From assembly GCA_964441275.1 (NCBI GenBank), contig CAYTUG010000015.1, positions 1 through 50,268 on the forward strand: DNA of 50,268 bases. The letters run 5' to 3'. Each line of letters starts with the position of its first letter. Position 1 is the stretch's first letter. Source of the DNA: SZUA-584 sp964441275 (GTDB lineage: Bacteria; Bacillota; Clostridia; Christensenellales; SZUA-584). The notes below the pieces were generated by a model. It made no database searches. It was not told the DNA's origin and saw only the letters and a list, made by a program, of their open reading frames with translations. A program made the translations under genes and the position numbers. Shown one piece after another: positions 23,466 through 32,330 of this stretch.

Positions 23466-24533
23466 ATGAACATGCTAACAATTAAAACAAAAAGCAGCGC
23501 ATACCGCACATACATAGGAAAAGAACTTTTCGAATTTATTTCCGAAAGGTTGAAACAGATTTTCCCGGAAAGCCGTTTTGCTGTTATAACCGACACTTCG
23601 GTTAACAATCTGTACGGCGAACGGCTAAAACAGCATCTTTCCGATCGGGCGCTTGATTTTTGTTTGTTAACGGTAGAACCGGGTGAATCGGCAAAGCGGA
23701 TAGATAATCTATCCAACCTTTTAAGCTCGTTGGCACAGCGCAGTTACAACCGCGCCGATGTAATAATCGCGCTCGGCGGAGGCGTTATCGGCGATCTTGC
23801 CGGTTTTACTGCCGCGGTTTATATGCGGGGTTTGCGCTACGTTCAAATACCAACCACGCTTTTAGCTCAAATAGATAGCTCAATTGGCGGGAAAACTGCA
23901 ATTAACCTGCCCGAAGGAAAAAACCTTGCGGGCGCTTTTCATCAGCCGAGCGCGGTTTTTGCAGATGTAAGCGTGTTAAAAACGTTGCCAAAAGACCAGT
24001 TTGAAAACGGTATGGCGGAGCTGATAAAACATGCGCTTATAAAAGATTTGTCTATGTTCAAACTTCTCGAAGACGAAAGCGCAATAAACGCAAACTCTAA
24101 ATCGTTGGAAGGTCTTATAGTCGCCAACCTTGCAATAAAGCGCGATATAGTTGCTATTGACGAGTTTGATACCGCAGAGCGTATGCTGCTTAATTTCGGG
24201 CATACCATAGGGCACAGCATCGAGCGTTTGTGCGCATCTGCCGGCACAGGCATGACACATGGCAAAGCGGTGTCGGTAGGCATGGCAACTATGGCGTCGG
24301 TGGGCGAGCGCGCGGGGCTGACGAAACCGGGTACTTTTGCGCGCATAGTCAAAGTGCTCGAAAAAAACAATCTTCCGCATGATATAAGCAGTTTTGATAA
24401 AGAGGAAATAATCAAAGGGATATTAGTTGACAAAAAAAATATTGCAAGCGCGCTTAACCTTGTTATGTTAAACCGCCCGGGCAGCGCATTTTTACACAGC
24501 ATAGACCCGCGCGATATGCGATTGTTTATTTGA
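23466..24533 (+). CDS. aroB: 3-dehydroquinate synthase
   Basis: The 355-residue enzyme cyclises DAHP to 3-dehydroquinate using NAD and a divalent metal. Family motifs visible are IALGGGVIGDLAGFTAAVYM, QIPTTLLAQIDSSIGGKTAI, ELIKHALIKD and LNFGHTIGHSIE, which supply the NAD pocket and the metal-binding Glu and His residues. The length is standard. It starts five bases after the tyrA stop and is part of the aromatic operon. Confidence 0.96.
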   Translation: MNMLTIKTKSSAYRTYIGKELFEFISERLKQIFPESRFAVITDTSVNNLYGERLKQHLSDRALDFCLLTVEPGESAKRIDNLSNLLSSLAQRSYNRADVIIALGGGVIGDLAGFTAAVYMRGLRYVQIPTTLLAQIDSSIGGKTAINLPEGKNLAGAFHQPSAVFADVSVLKTLPKDQFENGMAELIKHALIKDLSMFKLLEDESAINANSKSLEGLIVANLAIKRDIVAIDEFDTAERMLLNFGHTIGHSIERLCASAGTGMTHGKAVSVGMATMASVGERAGLTKPGTFARIVKVLEKNNLPHDISSFDKEEIIKGILVDKKNIASALNLVMLNRPGSAFLHSIDPRDMRLFI

Positions 24534-24542
24534 GGTGTGGCC

Positions 24543-25805
24543 ATGAACAAAACTGTTTTGCCGTCCGCGCTCGCCGGAACCGTATGCATTCCGCCTTCAA
24601 AAAGTGCGGCTCACCGCGCCATAATAGCGGCGGCGCTGGCAAACGGCAAAAGCATTATAAGCAACATAGATTTGTCGGACGATATAATTGCCACTACAGA
24701 GGGGTGTAAAAGCTTAGGATGCGACATAAACATAGCCAACAACAGCCGCAGTGTTTTGACAATAAACGGCGGGTTAGCTTCAAATCAAAACGCAGCTGTA
24801 GATTGCCGTGAATCCGGCTCTACGCTTCGCTTTTTATTACCGCTCGCATGCGCCTTGGGCGGCCGGTACACTTTTACGGGAACGGGCAGATTGCCGAAAA
24901 GACCTATAAGCGAATACCTGCGGATTTTTGCCGGGCAAGAAATAAAATACGCCCACCCGGAAGATGCCAACCTGCCCTTGTGCATAGCCGGCAAATTGCG
25001 CGGTGCGGATTTTATGCTCGACGGGCGGGTGAGCTCTCAGTACGTTACCGGGTTATTGCTTTGCCTTCCTTTGCTTAATACAAATTCAAGCATAACAATA
25101 AAGGGAGGATTAGAATCCCGCGGATATGTAGATTTAAGCGTTTATATTCTTCGCCGGTTCGGCATAGATGTAGATGCTAAAAACGATTGCTTTTATGTAA
25201 GCGGCAATCAAAAATATCTGCCGCAAAACCTTAGCATAGAGGGCGATTATTCCCAAGCGGCGTTTTTTTTAGTGGGAGGAGCAATAGCGGGCAAAGTGCG
25301 AATAGAAGGCCTTGCAAAAGATTCGCTGCAGCCTGACAGCGCAATTGTGCAGATATTACGCCAAATGGGTGCAGACATAACGCGTCAAAACGATACGCTC
25401 ATAGTAAAAAAATCTAAACTGCACGGCATATCCGTTGACGTATCTCAGTATCCCGACCTTGTGCCCCCTCTTGCAATAGCCGCAGCTTTTGCAAGAGGCA
25501 ACACCAATATAACGGGCGCATCGCGGCTGCGCATAAAAGAATCGGACAGGTTAAGCGCTCTTGCATATAACCTAACACAATTAGGCATAAAAACCGCCCA
25601 AACACAAAGCTCGCTTACAATAACGGGCGGCAGGGCTGCAAAAGGGCAAATAGACTCGTTTGGAGATCATCGTATCGCTATGGCTTTTGCAATAGCCGCA
25701 GCAGCTTCAGACGGCGGAATAAGCATACAAGGCGCACAAAGCGTAGAAAAATCATACCCTAAATTTTTTGAAGATTTTAAAGCATTAGGAGGTTATGTAT
25801 TATGA
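24543..25805 (+). CDS. aroA: 5-enolpyruvylshikimate-3-phosphate synthase
   Basis: The 420-residue enzyme transfers the enolpyruvyl group of PEP to shikimate 3-phosphate. Recognisable motifs are CIPPSKSAAHRAI near the N-terminus, ESGSTLRFLLPLA, LPKRPISEYL, the RVSSQYVTGLLL region, RIKESDRLSAL and FGDHRIAMAFAIAA. The ATG at 24543 is preferred because GAGG at 24532-24535 is at the right distance; a GTG at 24537 in the same frame is the alternative. The stop overlaps aroC by four bases. Confidence 0.95.
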   Translation: MNKTVLPSALAGTVCIPPSKSAAHRAIIAAALANGKSIISNIDLSDDIIATTEGCKSLGCDINIANNSRSVLTINGGLASNQNAAVDCRESGSTLRFLLPLACALGGRYTFTGTGRLPKRPISEYLRIFAGQEIKYAHPEDANLPLCIAGKLRGADFMLDGRVSSQYVTGLLLCLPLLNTNSSITIKGGLESRGYVDLSVYILRRFGIDVDAKNDCFYVSGNQKYLPQNLSIEGDYSQAAFFLVGGAIAGKVRIEGLAKDSLQPDSAIVQILRQMGADITRQNDTLIVKKSKLHGISVDVSQYPDLVPPLAIAAAFARGNTNITGASRLRIKESDRLSALAYNLTQLGIKTAQTQSSLTITGGRAAKGQIDSFGDHRIAMAFAIAAAASDGGISIQGAQSVEKSYPKFFEDFKALGGYVL

Positions 25806-26881
25806 GCAGCATATGGGGACGCAATTATATTATCGACATATTCGGGGAATCTCACGGACCAAAAATAGGGGCGGTCATAACCGGAATACCCGCAGGCACG
25901 GTGCTCGATTTTTTAGAAATCCGCACTTTTCTTGACAGGCGGCGCCCGGGCGCCGAGCCGTGGTCAACAAAGCGAAGTGAGCCGGACGATTTCGAAGTTG
26001 TCAGCGGCTATTACAAAGGCCATTCCACCGGAACTCCGCTTTGCGTATTGTTTCATAATACGGCGCAGCGCAGCTCTGATTACAGCGCCCCTATTAACCG
26101 CCCCGGCCATGCGGACTATTCCGGTCATATCCGCTACAACGGATACAACGACCCTCGGGGTGGCGGGCACTTTTCGGGCAGGCTTACCGCTCCTTTGGTG
26201 TTCGCAGGCGCAATAGCCGCACAAATACTAAAAGAGCACAATGTGTACGCCGCAACGCATGTCCGGCGCATAGAAGACATTGAAGACGTCCCTTTCGACA
26301 AAACTGATATCAAAATTAGCTTAGCGCAAAGCCTATCGTCAATGCGCCTGCCCGTTATAGAGCAGGCAAAGCAAAAGGCCATGGAAGGCGCTATACACAG
26401 CGCCGCGTCCAAAGGCGATTCTGTTGGAGGAATAGTAGAATGCGCAGTGTGCGGTTTGCCCGCCGGGCTCGGCAGCCCGTTTTTTGATACCGTAGAAGGA
26501 TTGCTTGCCAATTTGCTGTTTGCAATCCCCGCGGTCAAGGGCGTTTCGTTCGGCGCCGGTTTTAATTTTGCAAAAATGCGCGGCAGTTCCGCCAACGATG
26601 CATACAAAGTTAAAGGCAATCAAATATCAACCCAAACAAACAACAACGGAGGCGTGCTCGGCGGCATAACAACGGGGATGCCCTTAGTGTTCGAAGCCGT
26701 AATAAAGCCCACCCCCTCCATTTCTGCGCCGCAGCAGACAATAAACCTTGTCACTCTTGCCGCAGAAACTATTGAAATTAAAGGGCGGCACGATGCATGC
26801 ATAGTACCGCGCGCGGCGGCGGCAATTGAAGCCGCGGCATATATTTGCGTGCTTGATTTGTTTTTGGAAAGGGGCATCTGA
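25802..26881 (+). CDS. aroC: Chorismate synthase
   Basis: The 359-residue enzyme makes chorismate from EPSP with reduced FMN. The N-terminal IFGESHGPKIGAVITGIPAG, the RRRPG segment, RPGHADYSG, YNDPRGGGHFSGRLTA, GDSVGG and the C-terminal GRHDACIVPRAAAAIEA are the standard signatures. It overlaps aroA by ATGA and pheA by one base, showing tight translational coupling through the operon. Confidence 0.96.
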   Translation: MSSIWGRNYIIDIFGESHGPKIGAVITGIPAGTVLDFLEIRTFLDRRRPGAEPWSTKRSEPDDFEVVSGYYKGHSTGTPLCVLFHNTAQRSSDYSAPINRPGHADYSGHIRYNGYNDPRGGGHFSGRLTAPLVFAGAIAAQILKEHNVYAATHVRRIEDIEDVPFDKTDIKISLAQSLSSMRLPVIEQAKQKAMEGAIHSAASKGDSVGGIVECAVCGLPAGLGSPFFDTVEGLLANLLFAIPAVKGVSFGAGFNFAKMRGSSANDAYKVKGNQISTQTNNNGGVLGGITTGMPLVFEAVIKPTPSISAPQQTINLVTLAAETIEIKGRHDACIVPRAAAAIEAAAYICVLDLFLERGI

Positions 26882-27996
26882 TGGGATACGAACAAGAAAT
26901 GGCGGTTTTCCGGGAAAAGATTGATAATATAGATAAACAGCTTGTCGCTCTGTTTGAATCCCGCATTTGCATCGCTGATGAAATTGCTCGGGTAAAACAG
27001 CGTTATTCAAAGCCCGTTTTTGACGCCGTACGCGAGAATGAGGTTATATCGCATGCCGTTGCGCATCTGAAAGACAAAGCAAACAGCGACTCCGCGCGGC
27101 GTTTCTTTCGTTCTCTTATGAACATAAGCAGACAACGCCAACACATCGCAACGCCGTCGGTTACAGAAGAAAACCCCACTTGCTCTATTGGTTATCTTGG
27201 GCAATGCGGCTCTTTCTCACATATAGCCGCATGCGAATCTTTCGGGGCGAATGCAGAGCTTATCGGTTATAACACATTCGAATCAATGTTTGAGGCTTTG
27301 CGTGAAGGCGGCATAGGGCGCGCAATATTGCCCGCCGAGAATACAGAAACGGGGAGCATTACAAAAGTTGTTGATTTGCTTGCACAATATGGTTATTATA
27401 TAATAGCCGAAAGGCTTGTTAAGGTTTCTTTGAGCCTTCTTGGGATTAACAAAACGAGTATTGAACGGCTTAAAACCGTATGCTCTCATCCCGAGCCGAT
27501 AGCGCAATGCAGCCGGTTTTTGTCTGCCCGCCCCCGCTTATGTGCGCTCCCCGCTCTTAGTACCGCTCAGGCGGCAAGCGAAGTTGCTGAGGCAAACGAT
27601 GTTTCCATGGGCTGTATTGCCTCGCCTATGGCTGCAAAAATTTACGGGCTTAAGGTTTTAGCCGAGAATATCCAGAACAGCGAAAACAATTCGACACGTT
27701 TTGTAACGGTTGCGAGAAAACCAAGTTTAACCGCCGGTTGCGATAAAACGAGCATTGTGTTTAAACTGGATCATAAACCCGGCTCTCTTTACGGCCTTTT
27801 GCGCTTGTTTTGCGATATTAACATACTTAAGCTCGAATCGCGCCCGCTTGCCGGATGTCCTTTTGAGTATTTGTTTCATTTAGACTTTGAAGGCAGCATA
27901 GAAAGCGAACACATAGCCCGAACCTTAGAAAAAGCAAAAACACATGCGGCGCAACTCGTTTGGTTAGGCTCATATCCGCGCATGACCCAAGCGTAA
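26881..27996 (+). CDS. pheA: Bifunctional chorismate mutase / prephenate dehydratase
   Basis: The 371-residue protein carries an AroQ-type chorismate mutase at residues 1-90 (FREKIDNIDKQLVALFESRI), a prephenate dehydratase domain at about 101-280 (GYLGQCGSFSHIAA, PAENTETGSI, NNSTRFVTVA) and a C-terminal ACT domain from about 290 (HKPGSLYGLLRLF and the ESRP motif at 319-322). It converts chorismate via prephenate to phenylpyruvate, and the ACT motifs indicate feedback inhibition by phenylalanine. With TyrA in the same operon both terminal branches are covered; only an aminotransferase is missing. Confidence 0.95.
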   Translation: MGYEQEMAVFREKIDNIDKQLVALFESRICIADEIARVKQRYSKPVFDAVRENEVISHAVAHLKDKANSDSARRFFRSLMNISRQRQHIATPSVTEENPTCSIGYLGQCGSFSHIAACESFGANAELIGYNTFESMFEALREGGIGRAILPAENTETGSITKVVDLLAQYGYYIIAERLVKVSLSLLGINKTSIERLKTVCSHPEPIAQCSRFLSARPRLCALPALSTAQAASEVAEANDVSMGCIASPMAAKIYGLKVLAENIQNSENNSTRFVTVARKPSLTAGCDKTSIVFKLDHKPGSLYGLLRLFCDINILKLESRPLAGCPFEYLFHLDFEGSIESEHIARTLEKAKTHAAQLVWLGSYPRMTQA

Positions 27997-28015
27997 CCGC
28001 CAAAAAGGAGGTCTT

Positions 28016-29347
28016 TTGTTTAAAGCAGGTCTTATAGGCGGAAAGCTATCGCACAGCCTTTCGCCGCAGATACACGCAAAATATTGGCGGCTTACCGGCC
28101 GGACGGGCAAATACTCGTTGTTTGAAATACAGCAGCCAGAGCTTGGTGCAAGGCTTAAACTGCTTGAGAAGCGCGGCTTTATAGGCGTAAACGTTACAAT
28201 CCCGCATAAGACGGCGGCAATTAAGCATATCGACATTTTAACCGAAGAGGCGGACGCAATAGGCGCCGTAAACACCATCCATTTTTGCGAAGGAAGGCGC
28301 CTGGGCTATAACACCGATTATTTCGGGTTAAAATATATGCTTGAAAAAAATTTGATTGCTTTAGCGGGCAAGCGTATTGTGATACTTGGCACGGGCGGCG
28401 CCGCCTTATGCGCGCTGTGCGTCGCGCAGGATTCGGGCGCATCAGAAATTATTGTGGCAAGCCGAAACCCGGATTGCGCCCATAAAAAACTAAAAGCGGT
28501 CGGGTACGATACGCTCGATTCGTTAGACTCTATAGGAGTGCTTATAAATACCACCCCTGTCGGCATGTATCCCGACACCGATAAATGCCCCGTTGACGAT
28601 TCGGTTATAGCTAAATGCGGCGCGGTGGCAGATGTTATTTATAACCCGGCGCGCACAGTGCTGATTAAAAAGGCGGCGGCTTTCGGAAAGGCAAATGCGG
28701 GCGGGCTGTGGATGCTGTGCGCGCAAGCGGTTAAGGCGCAGGAAATATGGACAGGGCGCCCGTTCAGCGATTCAATTTGCTCTACTATATTCAATACGGT
28801 TAATGAGCCGGCGCCCCGCTCAAACATAGTGCTCATAGGAATGCCGGGAAGCGGTAAATCTACCATCGGTCAGGCGCTGACAAAAAAAAGACCGTTCAAG
28901 TTTGTTGATACCGATTCGATGGTAGAAGAAGAACACGGAAACATACAAAGTATATTTGAAACCCGGGGCGAGGCCGCCTTTCGCGGTTACGAGCTTTCCG
29001 CGGCACGTAAAGCGGCGGAATTATCGCGAACGGTAATTGCCACAGGCGGCGGAATAGTTAAAACGAGTGCGGCTATGGCGGCTCTTAAGCAGACCGGAAT
29101 CGTGGTATATATAGACCGTCCGCTCGAGCTGTTGCTTAACGAAGTGGACGTATCAACGCGCCCGTTGCTTGCGAACGGAAGGCAGAAGCTAATATCATTA
29201 TATTCTCAACGCCATATGCTGTATCAGCAATACGCGGATATAACCGTACAAAATTTGGGCGATGCGAAAAACTGCGCAACGCTGTTATTAAACAAACTGG
29301 AGGACTATAAAAATGAAGCTGCTCGTAATAAACGGCCCAAATATTAA
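28016..29347 (+). CDS. aroEK: Fused shikimate dehydrogenase - shikimate kinase
   Basis: The 443-residue protein joins two pathway enzymes. Residues 1-262 are AroE (GGKLSHSLSPQIHA, NVTIPHKTAAI with the catalytic Lys65, GYNTDYFG, GTGGAA for NADP). Residues 270-440 are AroK (P-loop GMPGSGKS 275-282, DTDSMVEE 298-305, FRGYE, ATGGGIV and the DVSTRPLL lid). It reduces 3-dehydroshikimate and then phosphorylates shikimate. The start is TTG at 28016, supported by a strong AAGGAGG at 28005-28011. The reading frame runs unbroken through a short linker, so this is a true fusion and not an annotation error. The end overlaps aroQ by 35 bases. Confidence 0.94.
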   Translation: MFKAGLIGGKLSHSLSPQIHAKYWRLTGRTGKYSLFEIQQPELGARLKLLEKRGFIGVNVTIPHKTAAIKHIDILTEEADAIGAVNTIHFCEGRRLGYNTDYFGLKYMLEKNLIALAGKRIVILGTGGAALCALCVAQDSGASEIIVASRNPDCAHKKLKAVGYDTLDSLDSIGVLINTTPVGMYPDTDKCPVDDSVIAKCGAVADVIYNPARTVLIKKAAAFGKANAGGLWMLCAQAVKAQEIWTGRPFSDSICSTIFNTVNEPAPRSNIVLIGMPGSGKSTIGQALTKKRPFKFVDTDSMVEEEHGNIQSIFETRGEAAFRGYELSAARKAAELSRTVIATGGGIVKTSAAMAALKQTGIVVYIDRPLELLLNEVDVSTRPLLANGRQKLISLYSQRHMLYQQYADITVQNLGDAKNCATLLLNKLEDYKNEAARNKRPKY

Positions 29348-29759
29348 CCTTGTCGGCAACCGGGAAGTTGAAATATACGGCGAAGAGAGTTATGAGGCTC
29401 TTGTCGATATGATTGTTGAATTCGGCAAAAATAACGGCGTGCAGGCGGACGTCTTTCAATCAAACGATGAAGGCGCGCTTATCGGCAAAATCCAAAGCGC
29501 GCAAAAAAGCTATGCCGGAATAGTTATAAACCCGGGCGCTTACACGCACTACAGCATAGCTATTTTAGATGCGCTCAAATGCTGCGGGCTGCCTGCAATC
29601 GAAGTGCACTTAAGCAATATAGCCGCCCGGGAAGAATATCGCAGAAAATCGGTTACGGCGCAAGGCTGCATAGGCCAAATATCTGGGTTCGGGTTTGATT
29701 CTTACTTGCTTGCAATTACAGCGCTTATCGGCAAGCTAAACAGCCGGCAAAGTTTATAA
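29313..29759 (+). CDS. aroQ: Type II 3-dehydroquinate dehydratase
   Basis: The 148-residue protein has the type II (AroQ) signature: INGPNINLVGNREVEIYG with catalytic Arg17 and Tyr22, FQSNDEGALIGKI, INPGAYTHYSIAI with the catalytic His, and EVHLSNIAAREEYRRKS. It removes water from 3-dehydroquinate. The ATG at 29313 follows GGAGG in the 3' end of aroEK. It completes the set of seven shikimate steps in one operon. No clear terminator was found in the 120 bases after it before the convergent recO. Confidence 0.95.
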   Translation: MKLLVINGPNINLVGNREVEIYGEESYEALVDMIVEFGKNNGVQADVFQSNDEGALIGKIQSAQKSYAGIVINPGAYTHYSIAILDALKCCGLPAIEVHLSNIAAREEYRRKSVTAQGCIGQISGFGFDSYLLAITALIGKLNSRQSL

Positions 29760-29881
29760 TCCCGTTTATTTTTCAAGAAACTTTATAGTTTTATGCTGTT
29801 TTTTAATTACCGCAAGCGTTTCATATTAATATAAATTTTTAAAAATAAAACCGGGCACAGTTTGTTTTGTCCACAAAATAA

Positions 29882-30619
29882 TTACGTTTCGCATATAAAC
29901 TTTGTTGTTTTCAGCTGTCTTTGCAGCATGTTTTCAAGGTATCCGATAAGAATTGGCTTCATCGTTTTTACAACCTTGTGTTCAAATGCAAGCGTTCCCA
30001 TATCCTTTGGAGCAACCCGTGCCATATTGCGCATGGCGTTTATAAACGCCTCATCTATAACCGTACCGCCATGCTCTTTAGCGCAGTTTGCGCATACCGC
30101 ACCTCCGGATATACAGGAAAAAACCTTAAGGGAGTTGCTTTTGGCGCACACTACGCAACAATCAAGGCAAGGATATATTCCCTCAATGTAAAACAGCCTC
30201 TGCAGAAAATAGCATATAACAGTATCCGCAGGCAAAGCGCCCGTATCAAGAATATACAACGAGTGTGCAAACAGCGAAAACAGCCCGGCGGAAACGTTGT
30301 CTTCCAATGCAACCTTATCCAACACATCGGCTAAAAAACACGATGCGGAAAAAGCATCATAATCGTTTTGAAGCCCAAAAAATGTGCGCCGTATTTGGCA
30401 GCCTTTCACTCCAAACCGTCCGTTTTTTTCGTAAAATATGTAGTCTCCGCAACAAAACAAAGAGGCGGCAGAAAAAAGCTTTGACGTTTGTTTTTTTGCG
30501 CCCCGCACGTTGGCGCTCATCCGCCCGTACTCTTTTGTCATAAGCGTGAGCATTCTATCGTTGTCTTTATAGTCTGCCGTTCTAATCACGACAGCCAATG
30601 TTTTACGCTCAATGCCCAT
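29882..30619 (-). CDS. recO: DNA repair protein RecO
   Basis: The 245-residue protein matches RecO, which helps load RecA on SSB-coated DNA. It has the N-terminal OB-fold (ERKTLAVVIRTADYKDNDRMLTLMT read as strands, with YGRMSANVRGAKK after it), a helical domain, and a zinc-binding cluster CLDCCVVC...CANC near residues 150-180. It is the last gene of the housekeeping cluster and directly follows era with no gap, as in Bacillus. Confidence 0.93.
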   Translation of the reverse strand: MGIERKTLAVVIRTADYKDNDRMLTLMTKEYGRMSANVRGAKKQTSKLFSAASLFCCGDYIFYEKNGRFGVKGCQIRRTFFGLQNDYDAFSASCFLADVLDKVALEDNVSAGLFSLFAHSLYILDTGALPADTVICYFLQRLFYIEGIYPCLDCCVVCAKSNSLKVFSCISGGAVCANCAKEHGGTVIDEAFINAMRNMARVAPKDMGTLAFEHKVVKTMKPILIGYLENMLQRQLKTTKFICET

Positions 30620-31501
30620 TTATTCATACCCTATCTCACGCATAATGCGTATGCTGTCACGCCAGTCTTGCTCAACTTTGACCCAAAGTTTAAGGTACAC
30701 TTTGCTTGCAAGCATTTGTTCTATCTTCAGCCTTGCTTTAGTCCCGATGCGCTTTAACATGCGCCCGCCGCTGCCTATAATAATTCCTTTGTGGCTTTCT
30801 TTTTCGCACATTATCACGGCGCAAATATCAACAATGCTTTTTTGTTCGCGTTTACCCATGCTTTCAACCAAAACGCATATTCCATGCGGCACCTCGTCTC
30901 TTAGCAGCTCCAATGCGCATTCGCGAATTGTTTCGGCAACAACGCAGCTTTCGGATTGGTCCGTATACATATCTTTGGGATAAAACATAGGCCCCGGAAC
31001 TAAAAAATACATTAGTTTATCTGATAGTTTATCAACGCCTTCGCCCGTCTTGGCTGATATTAAAAACACATCGTCTGCAATGCCGGAAAGTTTCTGCGCT
31101 TGCTCGACACACTTGTGTTTGCCCGCCGCATCTAATTTGTTGATCGCAACAACTATATTGCAATCCCTTTCTTTCAGCTTTAAAAGCAGCTGTAATTCCT
31201 CTTCAGTAATTGCGCGCTGTGCATCACAAACGAATAACACCGCTTCAACATCACGCATGGCGTCGTATACCGTCTTTTGCATTATTTCGTCTAACTTGTT
31301 TTTGGGGCTGTGCAGCCCGGGCGTATCAAGAAAAACCAACTGATACCCTTTCCCCGTCACCACCCCCGCTATCCGGTTGCGCGTTGTTTGCGGCTTAGCT
31401 GATGTGATAGCGACTTTTTTGTCTACCAACGCGTTTATCAGCGTTGATTTGCCCGCATTTGGGCTGCCTACAATTGCTATAAATGCTGTTTTATGTTCCA
31501 A
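30620..31501 (-). CDS. era: GTPase Era
   Basis: The 293-residue protein is Era, the GTPase that binds the 3' end of 16S rRNA during 30S assembly. The G domain shows GSPNAGKSTLINALV (P-loop), the PQTTRNRI switch, DTPGLHSPKN (G3) and NKLD (G4). The C-terminal KH domain contains GIIIGSGGRMLKRIG. The length is normal. It lies immediately after cdd and before recO in the conserved order. Confidence 0.96.
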   Translation of the reverse strand: MEHKTAFIAIVGSPNAGKSTLINALVDKKVAITSAKPQTTRNRIAGVVTGKGYQLVFLDTPGLHSPKNKLDEIMQKTVYDAMRDVEAVLFVCDAQRAITEEELQLLLKLKERDCNIVVAINKLDAAGKHKCVEQAQKLSGIADDVFLISAKTGEGVDKLSDKLMYFLVPGPMFYPKDMYTDQSESCVVAETIRECALELLRDEVPHGICVLVESMGKREQKSIVDICAVIMCEKESHKGIIIGSGGRMLKRIGTKARLKIEQMLASKVYLKLWVKVEQDWRDSIRIMREIGYE

Positions 31502-31900
31502 TCATTTCTCCAAATCCTTGCCGGTAAACGCAAACGGCAAAAGCGCTTTTAGTGTCGTTACTTTATAGTTTTGCTCATTGTCAGATACAATAACCTTCAT
31601 GCCGGGCGAGAATTCGCAAAGCGCTTGGCGGCACACTCCGCACGGGTATGTAAGTTGGCTTGAATCCGATATTACAGCAATAGCCTCAAATTTTTTTTCT
31701 CCCCCGCTTACCGCCTTAAAAAGCGCAACGCGCTCGGCACAGCAGGTTACGCTATACGATGCGTTTTCAACATTGGCTCCCGTAAATATCTTGCCGTTTT
31801 CGCATAACAGAGCGGCGCCCACACGAAAACGAGAATAAGGCGCATACGAGTTTTCCATCGCGGCTTTGGCGGCGGCTGTCAATTGCTTATAATTCTTCAT
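31502..31900 (-). CDS. cdd: Cytidine deaminase
   Basis: The 132-residue enzyme deaminates cytidine and deoxycytidine for pyrimidine salvage. The substrate-binding GANVENASY, the zinc/proton-transfer CCAERVALFKA and the zinc-binding PCGVCRQ are all present, which is the tetrameric Firmicutes type. It overlaps ybeY by 14 bases. In Bacillus dgkA usually lies between ybeY and cdd; here it is absent. Confidence 0.95.
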   Translation of the reverse strand: MKNYKQLTAAAKAAMENSYAPYSRFRVGAALLCENGKIFTGANVENASYSVTCCAERVALFKAVSGGEKKFEAIAVISDSSQLTYPCGVCRQALCEFSPGMKVIVSDNEQNYKVTTLKALLPFAFTGKDLEK

Positions 31901-32330
31901 CGGTTAAAAACCCCGCAGATTTTAATATTTCGCGTTGCCTTTCACGCATCTTGGTCTCGTCCTTTTTACACAAATGATCGTAGCCCATTAAGTGAAGCAT
32001 AGCGTGCACCGTCAAAAAAGCGATTTCGCGCGCGGGCGGGTGCCCAAATTCGCGCGCTTGGCGTAAAGCACAGGGGTAGGATATTGCTATGTCTCCTAAA
32101 AAGCGTTTTTCATCAGAGGGGAAGGACAAAACATCCGTATCGCTATCGATATTTCTAAACTCTTTGTTCAGCTTTCTGATGTTCTCATCATCGGTAAAAA
32201 GAAGCGCGACCTTTCCTTTTTTGTGTTCAAGTTTTGCAGCGGCGCGGGCCGCCTTTTTAGCTGCCTTAACCAATCTTGGCGGAACATCAACAACGCTTTG
32301 CGCCACAAAAACTTTAAGCAACGGCATCAC
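31887..32330 (-). CDS. ybeY: Endoribonuclease YbeY
   Basis: The 147-residue protein is the zinc-dependent RNase YbeY used in 16S rRNA maturation and ribosome quality control. The zinc motif HAMLHLMGYDH is present, along with LNKEFRNIDSDTDVLSFP and LGDIAIS. It overlaps the HD phosphodiesterase gene by four bases and cdd by 14, consistent with one operon. The second Met of MMPLL may be the real start. Confidence 0.95.
   Translation of the reverse strand: MMPLLKVFVAQSVVDVPPRLVKAAKKAARAAAKLEHKKGKVALLFTDDENIRKLNKEFRNIDSDTDVLSFPSDEKRFLGDIAISYPCALRQAREFGHPPAREIAFLTVHAMLHLMGYDHLCKKDETKMRERQREILKSAGFLTDEEL

Noticed and set aside
23942..24589. Long antisense frames across aroB, aroC, sufC and other genes (for example 23942-24589, 26134-26619, 6318-6938).
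   Set aside because: They oppose well-supported genes, lack ribosome binding sites and show no family motifs.
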